A stretch of 64,000 nt of DNA, taken from positions 33,026,548-33,090,547 of the forward strand of contig CM076196.1 in the NCBI GenBank assembly GCA_038277395.1, in the 5' to 3' direction. Made by a program: the position numbers and the translations under genes. This DNA comes from Dryocosmus kuriphilus. Lineage: Eukaryota; Arthropoda; Insecta; Hymenoptera; Cynipidae. Under the pieces are notes generated by a model. That model did no database searches. It was not told the origin of the DNA and was given only the letters and a program-made list of their open reading frames with translations. Every line of letters begins with the position of its first letter. The stretch's first letter is position 1. Shown piece after piece: positions 24,742 to 36,309 of this stretch.

Positions 24742-26190
24742 TGAGATATCAGGATAAAAATTGAAGGAGACATAAGTTTTATCAGTTATTATGTTGTTAG
24801 TATTAATAAGTTTTTGATTTGGAGTAGAATTATTCATATTAATTTGGAAGAGTCTATTTTTAATATGTTTTTCGATGAAATCATTAGGATAACTGTTATA
24901 TTTTAAAATTTGCTTAACAACCAAAATGTTATTTTTATGGAAGGATTTATCAGAGAGTAAAATAGCTGAGTCAATTAAATTTTGTATAATACCAATTTTT
25001 TGGTGAATGGGATGGTTCGAAAAGAAGTTAAGTAGTCTACCAGAATATGTGTCTTTTCTATAACAGTTTGTAATAATCTTGTTAGCATCGTCTCTAATAA
25101 TTTTTAGGTTTAGAAAATTAATTGAATTATCGATTTCAATTTCATGTATAAATTGTAGTCTATCATGATAACTATTGAAAAATTGAATAGTTTGTTGAAT
25201 CTTATTCTTAGGAATAATAGGAAGTGTGTCGTCAACATACCTGAGAAGAGTATGTATTTTAAAATCAATTTTTGTGAAAATATCAATCTCCAAATCCTGT
25301 AAAACTATTTCAGCTAATATTCCTGAAATCGGAGAACCCATCGGAGTGCCGAATTTCTGACTATAAAATTTATTATTAAATTGAAAGAAATTCGAATTCA
25401 TTAAAAAAGATATGCTATTTTTAAATTCAATTAGTGGAATATTTGTAAATTTGTCAATATGTGACCATTTTTTTTGATGCCATCTAGAACTAGGTTTAGT
25501 GGAATGTTGGTAAATAATGAGGAAACATCTAGTGATAAAAAGATGTGGTTATTTGGAAATTTGATTTTTGTGATAGTATCATGGAATGAAATAGAATTTT
25601 TGACAAAAGAATTTAATTTCGGAATTGAGTCAGTTAAAATTTGGTTTAAAGTTTTTGCAAGAAAATAAGTGGGAGAATTTATATAAGAAACAACAGGCCT
25701 AAGAGGAAAATTTTCTTTGTGTACTTTCGGAAGTCCGTACATCCGAGCGATATTAGTATTAGAAGTTGAAATTGTATTTTTCTTTATATTTTTACCTAGA
25801 TATCCTTTTATATTCCAATTATCTAAAAGTTTGTGGGTTGAATTTTGTAGTTTTTTAAAAGGATTTGAATTAATTACATTATAAGTATTAGGATCATTTA
25901 ACATTGTTTCCATTTTAGAATAGTAAGATGATTCTTCAAGAAGAACAGTCATATTGCCTTTGTCGGCACGTGTAACCAAGATTTCATTATTGTGTGTTAA
26001 AAAATTTTTTGTGATTTTGATATTCTTTTCTATTTCCTTATCAATCAGAGATATCCTCTTAGGTTTCTTTATGTAGTTTGATGTTAGAGAAAGGACTTTG
26101 CTTCTAAGTTCATCTCTAAATTCCAAAGGAATTTTATCTAGATTTACTTCAAAATCTTTGAAAATTTCCAAAATCTGTTCTTTCTTTCTT
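24742..26190 (-). pseudogene. PLE-4 reverse transcriptase
   Basis: Two minus-strand frames carry the full set of PLE RT landmarks in order. The upstream frame (26171-25431) has TRADKGNM, MYGLPKVHKENFPLRP and SLDVSSLFTNIPLNL (motif A). The next frame (25401 down) has GTPMGSPISGILAE (motif B), LRYVDDT (catalytic YVDD, 25228-25239) and the linker ending FNFYPDIS at 24742. One frameshift lies between 25431 and 25401. The start is not an ATG: the frame stays open to ~26185 and then meets the inverted tail copy, so the N-terminus is missing. Confidence 0.92.
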
Positions 26191-26212
26191 GAAGTAAAAC
26201 AAGAACTAAATT

Positions 26213-27149
26213 TCCAACATTGTATTAAAAATAGAAAAGAAATAGCAAAACATATTCATGCAGATCACAACGGTGTATTCTTCCTTTATGAAATGGGATG
26301 ATATAAAGATCCTACATAAAGAACAAAATTTTTATAAACGTTTGTTTGTCGAAATTATTTATATAAAAAAGAGGGGTAATAGTGCTTTAAATAAAATTAC
26401 CGACCTTAAATTTTAAAATTCTGCATATAACTCAATATTAAATACTTTGAACGATCGATTTTTGTCCAAATCTTTAAATTCTATATTTTTGTTTCCTTAC
26501 CATATCTTTTTGAATTTTGGCGCTTACATTTTCTCACTTATAACCTTTAAACTCTATAAATCTACTCCATTTGGTCAGTACTCAAACCGCCTCATCATGG
26601 CTATGTACTCACTGCCAATTTCACATTTTTTAAAGTTCCATTATTTTTTACAAGGTTTATTTAACTAATTTTAAAATGGCTACTATGGGCCTCTCAATTT
26701 TTTTATCATCCGTTTTTTCAAATTTCTTCTAATTCTTACAAGGTCTTAGTTCTTACATACTTAAAACAATCCTAACCTAAAATAAAAAATTTTTCAAATT
26801 TTTCTAAATTTTACTTATTTTTCTTCGGTTTTATTATTTTTTAGATGCATTTGAGTACTGACAAGACTGACAACTTTTTTTACTTTCTAACAAAATTTTC
26901 AAAATCCGTTTTGAGTCTTTTTGACAACATGACTCCAAAATTTTAACTTAACATATTTTTGGTAAGTTTTACCTTGTACAATCCTTTTACTTCTGATTTC
27001 TGATGTGTATTCTTATTTCTAAGGTGAATTTTGTATTTTATTTAGATTTAACTTTTATATTACTGTCTGATGAGGTCTCTCAGCTGAGTGACGAGACGTT
27101 ACGTTACATTAAATTATTTTGTCTGGATGCGTTGATATCTTCTTTCTAT
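26213..27149 (+). repeat. Inverted terminal copy of PLE-4 (endonuclease end, UTR, hammerhead)
   Basis: Near-identical, in reverse complement, to 22126-23135. It starts mid-domain at TCCAACATTGTATTAAAAAT and shares the early stop YEMG and the same C-terminal motifs. It ends with GTCTGGATGCGTTGATATCT at the duplication. The arm makes a ~0.95-kb inverted repeat with the left end of PLE-4. Confidence 0.88.
27067..27100 (+). ncRNA. Hammerhead motif, PLE-4 right terminus, mutated core
   Basis: Same as 22234-22267 except that the invariant GAAA is GAGA (27093-27096). This should abolish or cripple cleavage. Confidence 0.82.
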
Positions 27150-27161
27150 TCTTTCAGAGAA

Positions 27162-27730
27162 AATCCAAAGAACTTTAAATAATTACAACATTAAAACTAT
27201 ATTTAAAATCAACAAATTTTCAAAATTTTTTAATAATTTAAAAGATCCCCTTCCGAAAGGAAAACTTTCAGGCATTGTCTATAAGTGTCAATGTAAAGAT
27301 TGTAACTCTTCCTACATAGGTGAAACAGGTAGATCAATAGAAGTTCGTACACGAGAACTTGCCAATTCTATTAAAAATTCAACTTTGTCGAATCACACAG
27401 CTCTTTCTGAGCATTTTTTTTGAATTCTGGTCACAGTTTTGATTTTGAAGATTATAAAGTTCTTGCCATAGAAAATAACACAGCACGCAGAAAAGTTATT
27501 CTTTCATTAACAAGTTTGATAAGAACGTTAATATTCGACTTAAAAACAATATTTTTCCAGAAGAATATAAACCTCTTACAAAATTATAATTTAAAATTCC
27601 CTACCTTATCATATTTAGCACTCTTATCATCTACGTATATTTCGAAAAAGGATTCAAATTCCTATCTTATCTGCATTAACTTTAAATTTAAACAACAGAA
27701 GGCGCTTTTCAGGTCTACAATTTTATAATT
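27162..27730 (+). pseudogene. PLE-3 GIY-YIG endonuclease, downstream part
   Basis: Continuation of 21590-22125. It shows GIVYKCQCKDCNSSYIGETGRS and then VRTRELAN, the GIY-YIG start, followed by NHTALSEHFF. A slip in the T8 run at ~27415 shifts the frame; the other frame continues with NSGHSFDFEDYKVLAIENN and ARRKVILSL, the C-terminal half of the domain. It ends near 27730 with stop TAA. The equivalent of IGQT is IGET in this family. Confidence 0.87.
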
Positions 27731-28164
27731 AAAAATCGTCAGTCTGACTCTACGATCCTGTCGGGACTCTTATGTTTTGTCCTACGTCTCAAACTTGGAG
27801 TTTTTTATTCTGAATTTGAACACTGCTTTTGCATACATATTTATTGCATTTTTTAAAACAATTATGTTGATTTTATACACATATATTGGATTTTAAAAAA
27901 AACACTTAATCTACAACTGACATTATCAGGTATGCCTCGTATGGTTTTTTCGATTTTATTCGATTGATATTGTATAATTTATATAATTTTGTATAATATT
28001 TATTTTAAATCTCCCTTATAAACCTAATTTTAATCTTTTCAGTTGTTTAATTTATTAAATTTTGACTGAGGAAGGCCCACACAAGTGGCCGAAACGTCTA
28101 AAAATTGAAATTTTGACTTCTATTTATTTTAATTGACCTTAACAACAAGACTATACTACTACAA
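27731..28164 (+). other. PLE-3 3' untranslated and terminal region
   Basis: AT-rich, no frame. It holds the hammerhead at 28066-28098 and probably ends near 28160, where a dispersed repeat starts. Confidence 0.6.
28066..28098 (+). ncRNA. Hammerhead ribozyme motif of PLE-3
   Basis: CTGAGGA, stem II GGCCCAC...GTGGCC with one bulge, GAAA and CGTC. It fits CUGANGA with N = G and has a palindromic ACGU stem III. Confidence 0.82.
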
Positions 28165-28545
28165 GTTAACGAAACTTTGTTATTGATTGTGGAAATTGTA
28201 ATTTTGATTCAAATTTAGGGATCCGAAATTTTGTAAATTTAAAAAAAAAATTTTTTCGTTTAGATATGTTTTTTCAAGATAGCTTAAAGATCATAATTGC
28301 ACAGAGCCAAAGGATTCCGATGAAATCTAAAAAAATTACCTGCATTTGAAATTCAACGGTACTTTTCCCCACGTTAATTGCATAAGAAACTTTGAGTGCT
28401 TTGAGGCAGATGTTAATATTAACCAATTTCGCTAAAATTTGGTAGAGATCATTTTTTTGGTCATTCCAACAAAATAGGGAGGTGAGACCAGAAAAAATCG
28501 AAAAAAAAAAATCCACCAAGAGTAAATAAGGACCACCCTAATATA
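28165..28545. repeat. Dispersed direct repeat, copy 1
   Basis: About 370 bp matching 31785-32150 in the same orientation. Shared phrases include GAGCCAAAGGATTCCGATGA, AAAAAAATTACCTGCATTT and GGTCATTCCAACAAAATAGG. No inverted termini and no protein; family unknown. Confidence 0.8.
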
Positions 28546-28984
28546 TATTAATAAAAATTAGTTTTAGCAAAATTAACACACTTTCGGTATTTCATGTCTG
28601 GGACAAGAAAAGACGCATATTCGTGATCTTTGTGACAGAGTCAGTGCTGCCAGGTGGACAAAATAGAAGTCTTCAGATTTAATCATTTCATCTTTAATAA
28701 TATCAACAATGCTATTATGAACTAAGACTATTCAAGATGACAATATCACAATTATTCTTATATGGATTGAAGAATAAAATACGAATTGGAAATGATTTAT
28801 AAAATACTTTTATTGGTATAAATTATTTTCTTTAACATAAATATATGTGAATTGTAGTTTCTAAATGTCACAATAACAAATACAGGCTTCGAACTTCCAC
28901 ATTTTTCTACTTTTGTGATACTTTTTTTTAAATTTCCCTTCAATAAAAAATACAAAATTAACCAAATAGTCCGTAATTGGTTTT
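28546..28984. other. AT-rich spacer
   Basis: Nothing recognised. Confidence 0.4.
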
Positions 28985-30004
28985 CAAATATTTTAAATAC
29001 ATCAGTGGACTTCAATAAATATCAAGGAATTTCAAGGATTTCTAGAAAATTTCCACGGATTTTAAGCGATTTCTTCAGATTTCATAAAATGTTCACAGGA
29101 TTTCAAATGACTTCAAAGATTTCTAAGATTTTCAAACACATTAGGGCATTTAAGGAATTCTAAAGTATTTCAACGAATTTCGAGAAAATTTTACGGATTT
29201 TAAGGCTTTTTAAAGTATTTTATGCAATTTTAAAAGATTTTTATAGATTTCCAAACATTTCCACTAATTTTAAGGAATTTTGAAAGAATTTCGCAAGATT
29301 TCGAAATACTTGAAAGTATTTTAGAGAATTTCGAAGCTTTCTAAGCATTTCACGGAATTATACAGAATTTCTACGGATTTTAAGCGATTTCTTCAGATTT
29401 CATAAAATGTTCACGGGATTTCAAATGACTTCAAAGATTTCTAATATTTTCTAACACATCAGGGCATTTAAGGGATTCTAAAGTATTTCAACGAATTCCG
29501 AGAAAATTTTACGGATTTTAAGGCTTTTTAAAGTATTTTATGCAATTTTACAAGATTTTTATAGATTTCCAAACATTTCCACTAATTTTAAGGAATTTTG
29601 AAAGAATTTCGCAAGATTTCGAAATACTTGAAAGTATTTCAGAGAATTTCGAAGCTTTCTAAGCATTTCACGGAATTCAATTTTTTTAAATTTCTTGAAA
29701 TCCTTTGGCATCTTTTAAAATAGCTTAAAGTTTTAAAAACCTATGAAAATTTTTTAATTCCTTAATGTTCCTTGAAATCGTTGAAAACCTTAGAAATTGC
29801 TTGAAATAAAATTTAATCTATTCCCTCAAACTCTCTAGAAATTCGTTGAAATCCCTTGCAATCCCTTCAAATTTTTGAACATAAAAAAATTAATTAAAGC
29901 CATTTCAACCTTTCAAAAGATATTGAGGAATTAAAATTTTTTTAAATAATTGCAAAGATTTAAAAGAATTTCAAAGAATTGAAAAAATTGCAAGGTATTT
30001 CAAA
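28985..30004. repeat. A-tract array with a 318-bp tandem duplication
   Basis: Decamer texture (GATTTCAAGG type). The phrase GGATTTTAAGCGATTTCTTC occurs at 29057 and 29375, and the segments 29045-29352 and 29363-29673 are near-identical, giving a period of 318 bp. The orientation of the decamer flips at ~29700. Confidence 0.8.
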
Positions 30005-30012
30005 GAATTTTT

Positions 30013-30478
30013 GGGTGAAACGCATTTCAGGGTACCACCGTCTGCCTGTCGCCCAGGCCGACCTTTTCTATTGTTTTGGTTCCGACTCGAACCCTACTCG
30101 AGCTCGAACTGGACGAGGCGTTGTGGTGCTCAACCGGAGGCTACTGTGTACGTTGCGATGGTACATGAAACATACCTTTAAAATTTAAATGGCTCTGTTC
30201 CACAATACCATGGAAGTCGAGACTGAGGCGCGTTTAAGCCGAACCAAGCCCCTTTCCAGCTCAATTAAACCGTAGGAATATTAAGCCCACTTCAAGCCCA
30301 ACGACAAGTGGTCTAGCCCAACGTTCGAATACACAGTAGCCTCCGGTTGAGCACTACACCGCCTCGTCCCGCTCGAGCTCGAGTAGGGTCCGAGTCAGGA
30401 CCAAAACAATAGAAAAAGGTCGGCCTGGACGATAGGTAGACGCTGGTACCCTGACATGCGTTTCACCCGAATTTTTTA
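30013..30478. mobile_element. 466-bp palindromic miniature element
   Basis: The ends are GGGTGAAACGCAT and its complement, with arms of ~140 bp (30013-30155 and 30335-30478) including CTCGAGCTCGA and GAGGCTACTGTGT-like text. It is flanked on both sides by GAATTTTT (30005-30012 and 30479-30486), an 8-bp low-complexity duplication. It is far richer in GC than its A-tract surroundings. A 69-codon frame across it is not a gene. Confidence 0.85.
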
Positions 30479-30486
30479 ATATTTCC

Positions 30487-30995
30487 AAAGACTTCAAGAG
30501 ATTTTAAGATATTTCAAGGGATTTCACAAGATGTGAAAGTTCTGATTCAATCTACAAGGATCTGAAACATTTAAAGGATTTTCAAAGATTTCTAGAGATA
30601 TGAACGGTTTTTAAAAAGAAGTTTAATGAATAAGTTTAATTTAATTTATATAAAAAGGATTTCAAATGATTTTGAAAATTTTTTTATGTACAAAGATTTC
30701 AACAAATTTCAAGGGATTTCAGCGAACTTATAGATAACTTCAGGCATTAAGTTAAATTTTATTTGAAGAGATTTCCATGGATTCTAGTAATTTCAAGAGA
30801 TATGAAGGGATTTAAAATTTTCAACAGCATTTTAAAGAGTTTAGGTTATTTTAAAAGATTCCAAAAAATTTCAAGAGATAAAACAAATTTCCAATGATTT
30901 TAGGGAATTTTATAGTATTTTCGAAAATTTCGCGAGATTTAAAGGACTTTATTGAATCTTCAAGAATTTCAAGGGATTTTAAAGATTTATAGCGA
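30487..30995. repeat. A-tract decamer array continued
   Basis: GATTTCAAGG-type decamers, interrupted from 29995 by the palindromic element. No gene. Confidence 0.7.
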
Positions 30996-30997
30996 AT

Positions 30998-31790
30998 CTG
31001 CGAGGCAGATTGATTTATTAGAAAGCACGTAATGTCAACGAAAACTCAAAATTTGGAAAAAATTGAAGATGTCCGTCCAAATTTTTTTTAAACTCATTAT
31101 TTGTTTGTTTCTCAATGACATCTTTTCAAGTGTCAGTTAAAAGACTACATTATTGTAAAGAAACATATTTAGTAATGAACGAAAGTCAAAATTTTGAAAA
31201 ATTCAAAATGGCGCCTTACGAAATACTTAAAAACATATATTTTCTATGCTTTTCGATATTTCGCACCGTTTTTGAAATATGATTCTTATCAATAAAACAC
31301 TAATTATAGATACTTTTCAGATTTTACTTTTTGGTTGTACGCAATGTTTCATGCAAAAGTTTGGAAATGTGATTGCAAATTTATTTTTAAAATGTTCCCT
31401 TTTCGGTTTTTTATCACATTTTTCAAGTTTTTCAATAAATAAATTATTAAATCCCTTATTTACCTGTAATTTTAATTTACGCAATACATTGAAAAAAATA
31501 GCATATACATTGTATTGCTTGTTTTATTAATAAGAATCGTATTTCAAATTTTGCGTATTTCATAAGGCACCATTTTGAATTTTTCAAAATTTTGACTTTC
31601 GTGCATTACGAAATATGTTTCTTTACAATAAGCCTTTTAATTGACACCTGAAAAGATGTCATTGAGAAACAAAGAAATAATGAGTTTAAAAAAAATTTGA
31701 GCAGCCACCTTGAATTTTTTCAAAATTTTGGGTTTTCATTGCCACCAAGTGCCTTCAAATAAATAAGTCTGCTTCTCGTAAGAATTTAAC
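30998..31790. mobile_element. ~800-bp inverted-repeat element
   Basis: Arms 30998-31290 and 31528-31790 are imperfect inverted copies. Examples are AAAGTCAAAATTTTGAAAAA against its complement at ~31580, and CTCAATGACATCTTTTCA against TGAAAAGATGTCATTGAG. The ~240-bp loop contains an 83-codon hydrophobic frame (31279-31530) without motif, probably spurious. Confidence 0.72.
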
Positions 31791-32150
31791 GAGACTTTGA
31801 TATTAATTGTGGAAATTGTAATTTCGGTTCAAATTCAGGGGTCCGCCATTTTGTAAATTTTGAAAAAAAGATTTTTCGTTTAGATATATTTTTTAAAAAT
31901 ATTCTAAGGATCATAACTGCACGGAGCCAAAGGATTCCGATGAAATCTAAAAAAATTACCTGCATTTAAAATTTGATGGTACTTTTTCCCATGTTAATTG
32001 CATGAGAAACTTTGAGTGCTTTGAGGCAGTTAATATTAACCGATTTCGCTCAAATTTGGTGAAGATTATTTTTTTGGTCATTCCAACAAAATAGGGGGGT
32101 GAGACCAAGAAGAATCCAAATTCGAAAAATAAGGACCACGCTAATATATA
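31785..32150. repeat. Dispersed direct repeat, copy 2
   Basis: Collinear with 28165-28545, with several small indels. Its left end touches the inverted-repeat element. Confidence 0.8.
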
Positions 32151-32154
32151 TGTT

Positions 32155-33344
32155 TTCTATTTAAATTAAAAAATTCATAATAATTAAGAGATTTATACTG
32201 GTAAACCAAATTTTCGGTACTAATAGCTCTGAACTACAACTTTGGCTATTTGTACCGAAATTTTGGTGCAAATAGCCAAAGTTATGTTTGGTTATTTGTA
32301 CCGATTGTACCGGAATTTCGGTGCAAATACGAAAGAGTTTTTGCAAGTTAAAATTTCAATTGATATCATTTACAGTTATGCGTTTTTGCTTTTATTTCTG
32401 TATCTCGCAGTTATGAAACTCTGCAAAATTTGAGACATGAAATGAATTCGTGTACCCATTGATATGAATTGTCCTCATTAAATTATGGGTTAAAAAATTA
32501 GACCTATGACTTTTTCCTCTCATGAGTAAAATAAAAATGATTTAAATTAAACGTCTTAATTTGGTACTGATCCATTTTAAGATTCTCACTTTCTGGTGGA
32601 ATGTCAACACATATTTCGGTTCCCATGTTAGAAAAATATGTATCTAATTTAATAAAATCTGTATGAAGTTATTTTCATACACACTTGTATATGAAGTCAT
32701 ATATTTTTATATTGCATTTAATAAACATCTCAAAATATTCCCACATGCTTCTTAAATTTAATATACAAACATATATGAAAATTACCTCATACACATTTAA
32801 TTTACTTTTTTTAACAGTGTATTTAAAAACGGAGATTTTAGGTGCGTGAATTATTTTTAATAGAATAGTTACTATTTTTTAAGATCATTAGTATTTCTTA
32901 TTGACACAGAAAATGTAAATAGACACAAACCTGAATGACTCGACTGTGGAAATCCAGGACAATTTAAAGTGTCGCATCCATTTCACGAGTCACAATTTTT
33001 TTTAATAAGATTCACTTTTCCCGTTAAGCATGTATCGTTTCATATCGAATCTAGATTTAAAAAATGCGCAGAAGCTGCTTCGAACCGAACCGCTTCTCGA
33101 GATAGCCCGAGCTTTACTGACAACGGAATACCGCTGTAGCGGGTAGCCACCTGCTTGTAATGTTACCTGAGTTTACCTGAGAGATGCGTCATCCATGGAG
33201 GGGAGAAAGGATAACATGGATTTATACACACACTCCCTCTTACACAAAACGATGTGTAACGTGGTTCATTCTTCGTAACATTCCATCTCTCAAATCCCTT
33301 CGTCTACGACTTGAGAAAAAAAAACGAAATATTTTCTTTAAATA
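32155..33344. other. AT-rich stretch with a short perfect hairpin
   Basis: At 32238-32283 AACTTTGGCTATTTGTACC pairs with GGTGCAAATAGCCAAAGTT around an 8-nt loop. Related GTACCGAAAATTT-like pieces lie on either side. From 33000 to 33310 the DNA is GC-richer but shows no frame. Confidence 0.55.
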
Positions 33345-33594
33345 AATAAAAGCAAAGATCAAAGCGGCACTTCCAGACAATTGTCATTTATTGAAAATTT
33401 AACGTGACGTTTCGGAATTAATCTAATGCCCTCTTCAAGATCAATTTAGCTTCAAAAATGTCATGTAAAAATCTGATAATTTTGTGAGTGCTCGTATCAA
33501 TTTAATATTTGATATTGTAAAGAACTATTGAACTGAGCATAAAAGTAAATAAACTTTTTAGCGTATCCGTTAGATGAATCTGAATTAACATTGA
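33345..33594 (-). mobile_element. PLE-5 terminal repeat, left part, interrupted by Harbinger
   Basis: Matches, in reverse complement, the terminal repeats at 38885-39115 (for example GCGTATCCGTTAGATGAAT and ACAATTGTC near TCCAGA). It resumes at 38142. Includes the degenerate hammerhead at 33406-33440. Confidence 0.8.
33406..33440 (-). ncRNA. Decayed hammerhead motif of PLE-5
   Basis: The minus strand has TTGAAGA in place of CTGAAGA, a poor stem II, then CCGAAACGTC. The 3' half is intact but the C3 change should kill it. Confidence 0.65.
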
Positions 33595-34003
33595 GGGCCG
33601 GTTTCACCAACTCGGATTAAACACATGATTAGCTAATCATTATTATTTTTTAATCGAGACTTTAATCATGATTAAATTACAATGCGTTCGACCATGGATA
33701 TTTTGGTTCTGATTAGCTAATCATATACCCTGTTCATGGTAGCTCTAGTATGCTCTTGTAGCCGCGACTCTGATTGGTTGTAATGAAAAAGTCAGTTAAC
33801 TTTCGGCGCCATGACGTTTAGGCGCCAAAACATTGAGATGACGCGTAAAGTTTGAGGTGGTTTCTGAAATATAATTTTTATTTAAATATGTTAACCAGAA
33901 GAAAAGCGTTTGATAATGTACATTTCGAAAATTTAAATGTACATATCAGTTATAAAATATAAAATAGATTTTAATTTTCAACCCAAAAAAAAAAATGTTT
34001 TAA

Positions 34004-34478
34004 GGCTGTTGGCCGAGGTGTCGAAAAATAGGTTAGAAATGTGTTTTCGCCTTAATTCCTATTCAATTCCATCTGTTTTCGTATATACGACTTATGTATT
34101 TTAAAGAGACACTTTGCAAAAGAATTTCCTCAACCCGGAAGGGGTTCACGGTTGTATGAGGTGCGCTTAGTATACAGTTTCCCGAAAAAAGTAAAAATAT
34201 CTGTGCTAAAATACGATAATGGAAAAGTGTTGAAATGAGGGGAAGTAGAGAAAGAGTTCCAATGGTTTTCCATTATCGTATTTTAGCACAGACATTTTTA
34301 CTTTTTTCGGAAAACTGTATACTAAGCGCACCTCATACAACCGTGAACCCCTTCCGGGTTGAGGAAATTTTTTTGCAAAGTGTCTCTTTAAAATACATAA
34401 GTCGTATATACAAAAACAGATGGAATTGAATAGGAATTAAGGCGACAGCACAGTTTTTTGACACCTCGGCCAGCAGCC
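34004..34478. mobile_element. TTAA-flanked hairpin miniature element
   Basis: An almost perfect palindrome: arms 34004-~34230 and ~34255-34478, beginning GGCTGTTGGCCGAGGTGTC, with about 25 bp of spacer. TTAA flanks both sides (34000-34003 and 34479-34482), as for piggyBac or Kolobok targets. Frames inside are mirror artefacts. Confidence 0.88.
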
Positions 34479-34559
34479 TTAAACAAAAAGATGATTTATT
34501 GGAGCAAGAAGGTGAATTTTTTACCAAAGCAAAAGGCATGTTCGATCAAAATAATTCTA

Positions 34560-34755
34560 TTTTTCACCAAACTAGTTGAATTTTCAAACAAAACAAAATG
34601 ACTTTTAAAAAAAATTGTTGAGTTTCTTACAAAGTGGATACATTTTCACGAAATTAAATTTTTTAAATTTGAATTTTTAAACAGAAACATGAATTTCCAA
34701 CGAAGACGGTTAATTTTCTACCGAAAAATACGAATATTCCACAAAAAAAAAATTT
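34560..34755 (+). repeat. ~173-bp minisatellite, left piece
   Basis: Contains TTTCTTACAAAGTGGATA and ACCGAAAAATACGAATATTC, shared with 37195-37565. The foldback arms at 34756-37190 lie between the two pieces. Confidence 0.7.
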
Positions 34756-35985
34756 GCCTGCTTCGCAGGCACATTCTCATCGCGCGCCTAGGGCACGCAT
34801 CTGTTGGCACTCGCGCTTCGCGCTCGATAAATTATTCACCTCGCGCTACGCGCTCGGTGTTTATGGATCTTATAAACCTTTACATTAAAAATTCCAAAAG
34901 GAACTATTTTACTTAAGGCTCTATCGCCCTCAAGGAATACATTCTCATCATGACACTCGCGCTTCGCGCTCGATAATTACATTTTTTTAAAACACATTGT
35001 AGATTGGTAAAGTTTTTTTGTGATTTTCCAAATTTTCACAATGCAGGATTTCGATTCTTATGTAAAAGTAAAACGATGAGTCTTATAGATAAATTTTGTA
35101 GCTCTTTCCAAGGTGAACAATTCTGCTTGTTAATATTTTCTCATATCTTGCAAAGTTTTGCTGAAAAGTGGTTTTCTTTATACTTCATAACATATTTCAC
35201 GAATAACTCAAAAACTACGCGTCTGCTCAAAAAAATAATAGATAGCAAATTTGTAGATCTTCTTAAGGTGAACAACTTTATTTCTTATCATTTTTCCGTA
35301 TCTTGCATAGTTTGGCAGGAAATTTGAAAACTTTTATTTTCAATAACGTTTTATCGATTAAAACAAAAACCGTGCATTTAAAAAAAAATGGTTAAAACAA
35401 AATTTATAGATATTTTTTAATTCAACAACTTTGTTCTCTACTATTTTTCTTTATCTTGAATATTTTGGCAGGAAACCAGAGTTTTTCAATTTTAATAGCG
35501 TTTTCTTGATTAAACCAAAAACCGTTTATTTGATCAAAAAACGATTATGACAAAATTTGTAGATTTTTTTGAGATGAACAATTTTACTTTTTAACATTTT
35601 TTTTTTGTATCTCTCATATTTTAGCCGAAAAATGGATTTTTTGATTTTGTGAAAACCGTTTTTGATGGATAAAACCATAACCGTTGGTCAAAAACCGCTG
35701 GTTAACGAATTCGTCCTTTCTTTTTACCCCTTAAAGAAGTGTACCAAAGCGCACTCCAATCCGATTAGTTCTTCGAAAGTTATCGCGACCACAGACGACG
35801 ACGACAACGACAACAACGACGACAACGACGACAACGACGACAACAGACAGACAGACACGGTCGTAAAAACCGTTTTTTCTGACTCAGGGGGTCTCAAAAC
35901 GTGGAGATTTCATGAAATCCGCGAAAGTCAAATTTTACATAAATCAAATACTTTATCTGATGAGAATGTGAAAATTAAAACTGAA
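34756..35985 (+). mobile_element. Foldback arm, copy within the Harbinger element
   Basis: Outer GC-rich terminus with TGCCTGCTTCGCAGGCA and GCGCTTCGCGCTCGAT words, then ~130-150-bp units, then the GACAACGAC block (35798-35850) and the CTGACTCAGGGGGTCTC inner end. Same sequence as 2056-3284 in the opposite direction. Confidence 0.82.
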
Positions 35986-36309
35986 AGGTATTATTATATT
36001 TTTTGTACATGATTGAAAAATTGCTACGTAACTGTTACATAATTTTTGAAGTACCCACATATAAATATATATTGTATCAAAATTTTTATTGTATTTGCTT
36101 ACGTATGGCCTTTCCTAAAATGATGCAAATCATTATTAATCATCAAGTGACCTTTACATCATTTTATGTTTTTCAAAAATTATAATAATGCTTTATTTTA
36201 CAGTGTTAAAAAATTGAAACTATAGTGTCTTTATTAAAAAGAAATCATTCATATTTTTCCAAAACCTTAAAAGAAAAAAAAACACGATTGTGGTGGGGGA
36301 TCATTCGCA
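35986..36309. other. AT-rich spacer between foldback arms
   Basis: Nothing recognised; short frames have no motif. Confidence 0.4.

Larger units (their letters stand above)
22126..27149 (-). mobile_element. PLE-4, near full-length, with inverted terminal copies
   Basis: The insertion is bounded by the 12-bp duplication TCTTTCAGAGAA (22114-22125 and 27150-27161). The main copy runs on the minus strand: RT at 26190-24742, then the endonuclease at 23343-22885, then 3' UTR and hammerhead at 22234. An inverted partial copy (26213-27149, plus strand) repeats the last part of the endonuclease, the UTR and a second hammerhead. The terminal repeats therefore face in opposite directions, a layout known for Penelope elements. 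A DNA element (23344-24739) interrupts the coding sequence. Confidence 0.92.

Noticed and set aside
34235..34539. Frames across the TTAA hairpin element
   Set aside because: Mirror-image frames of a palindrome.
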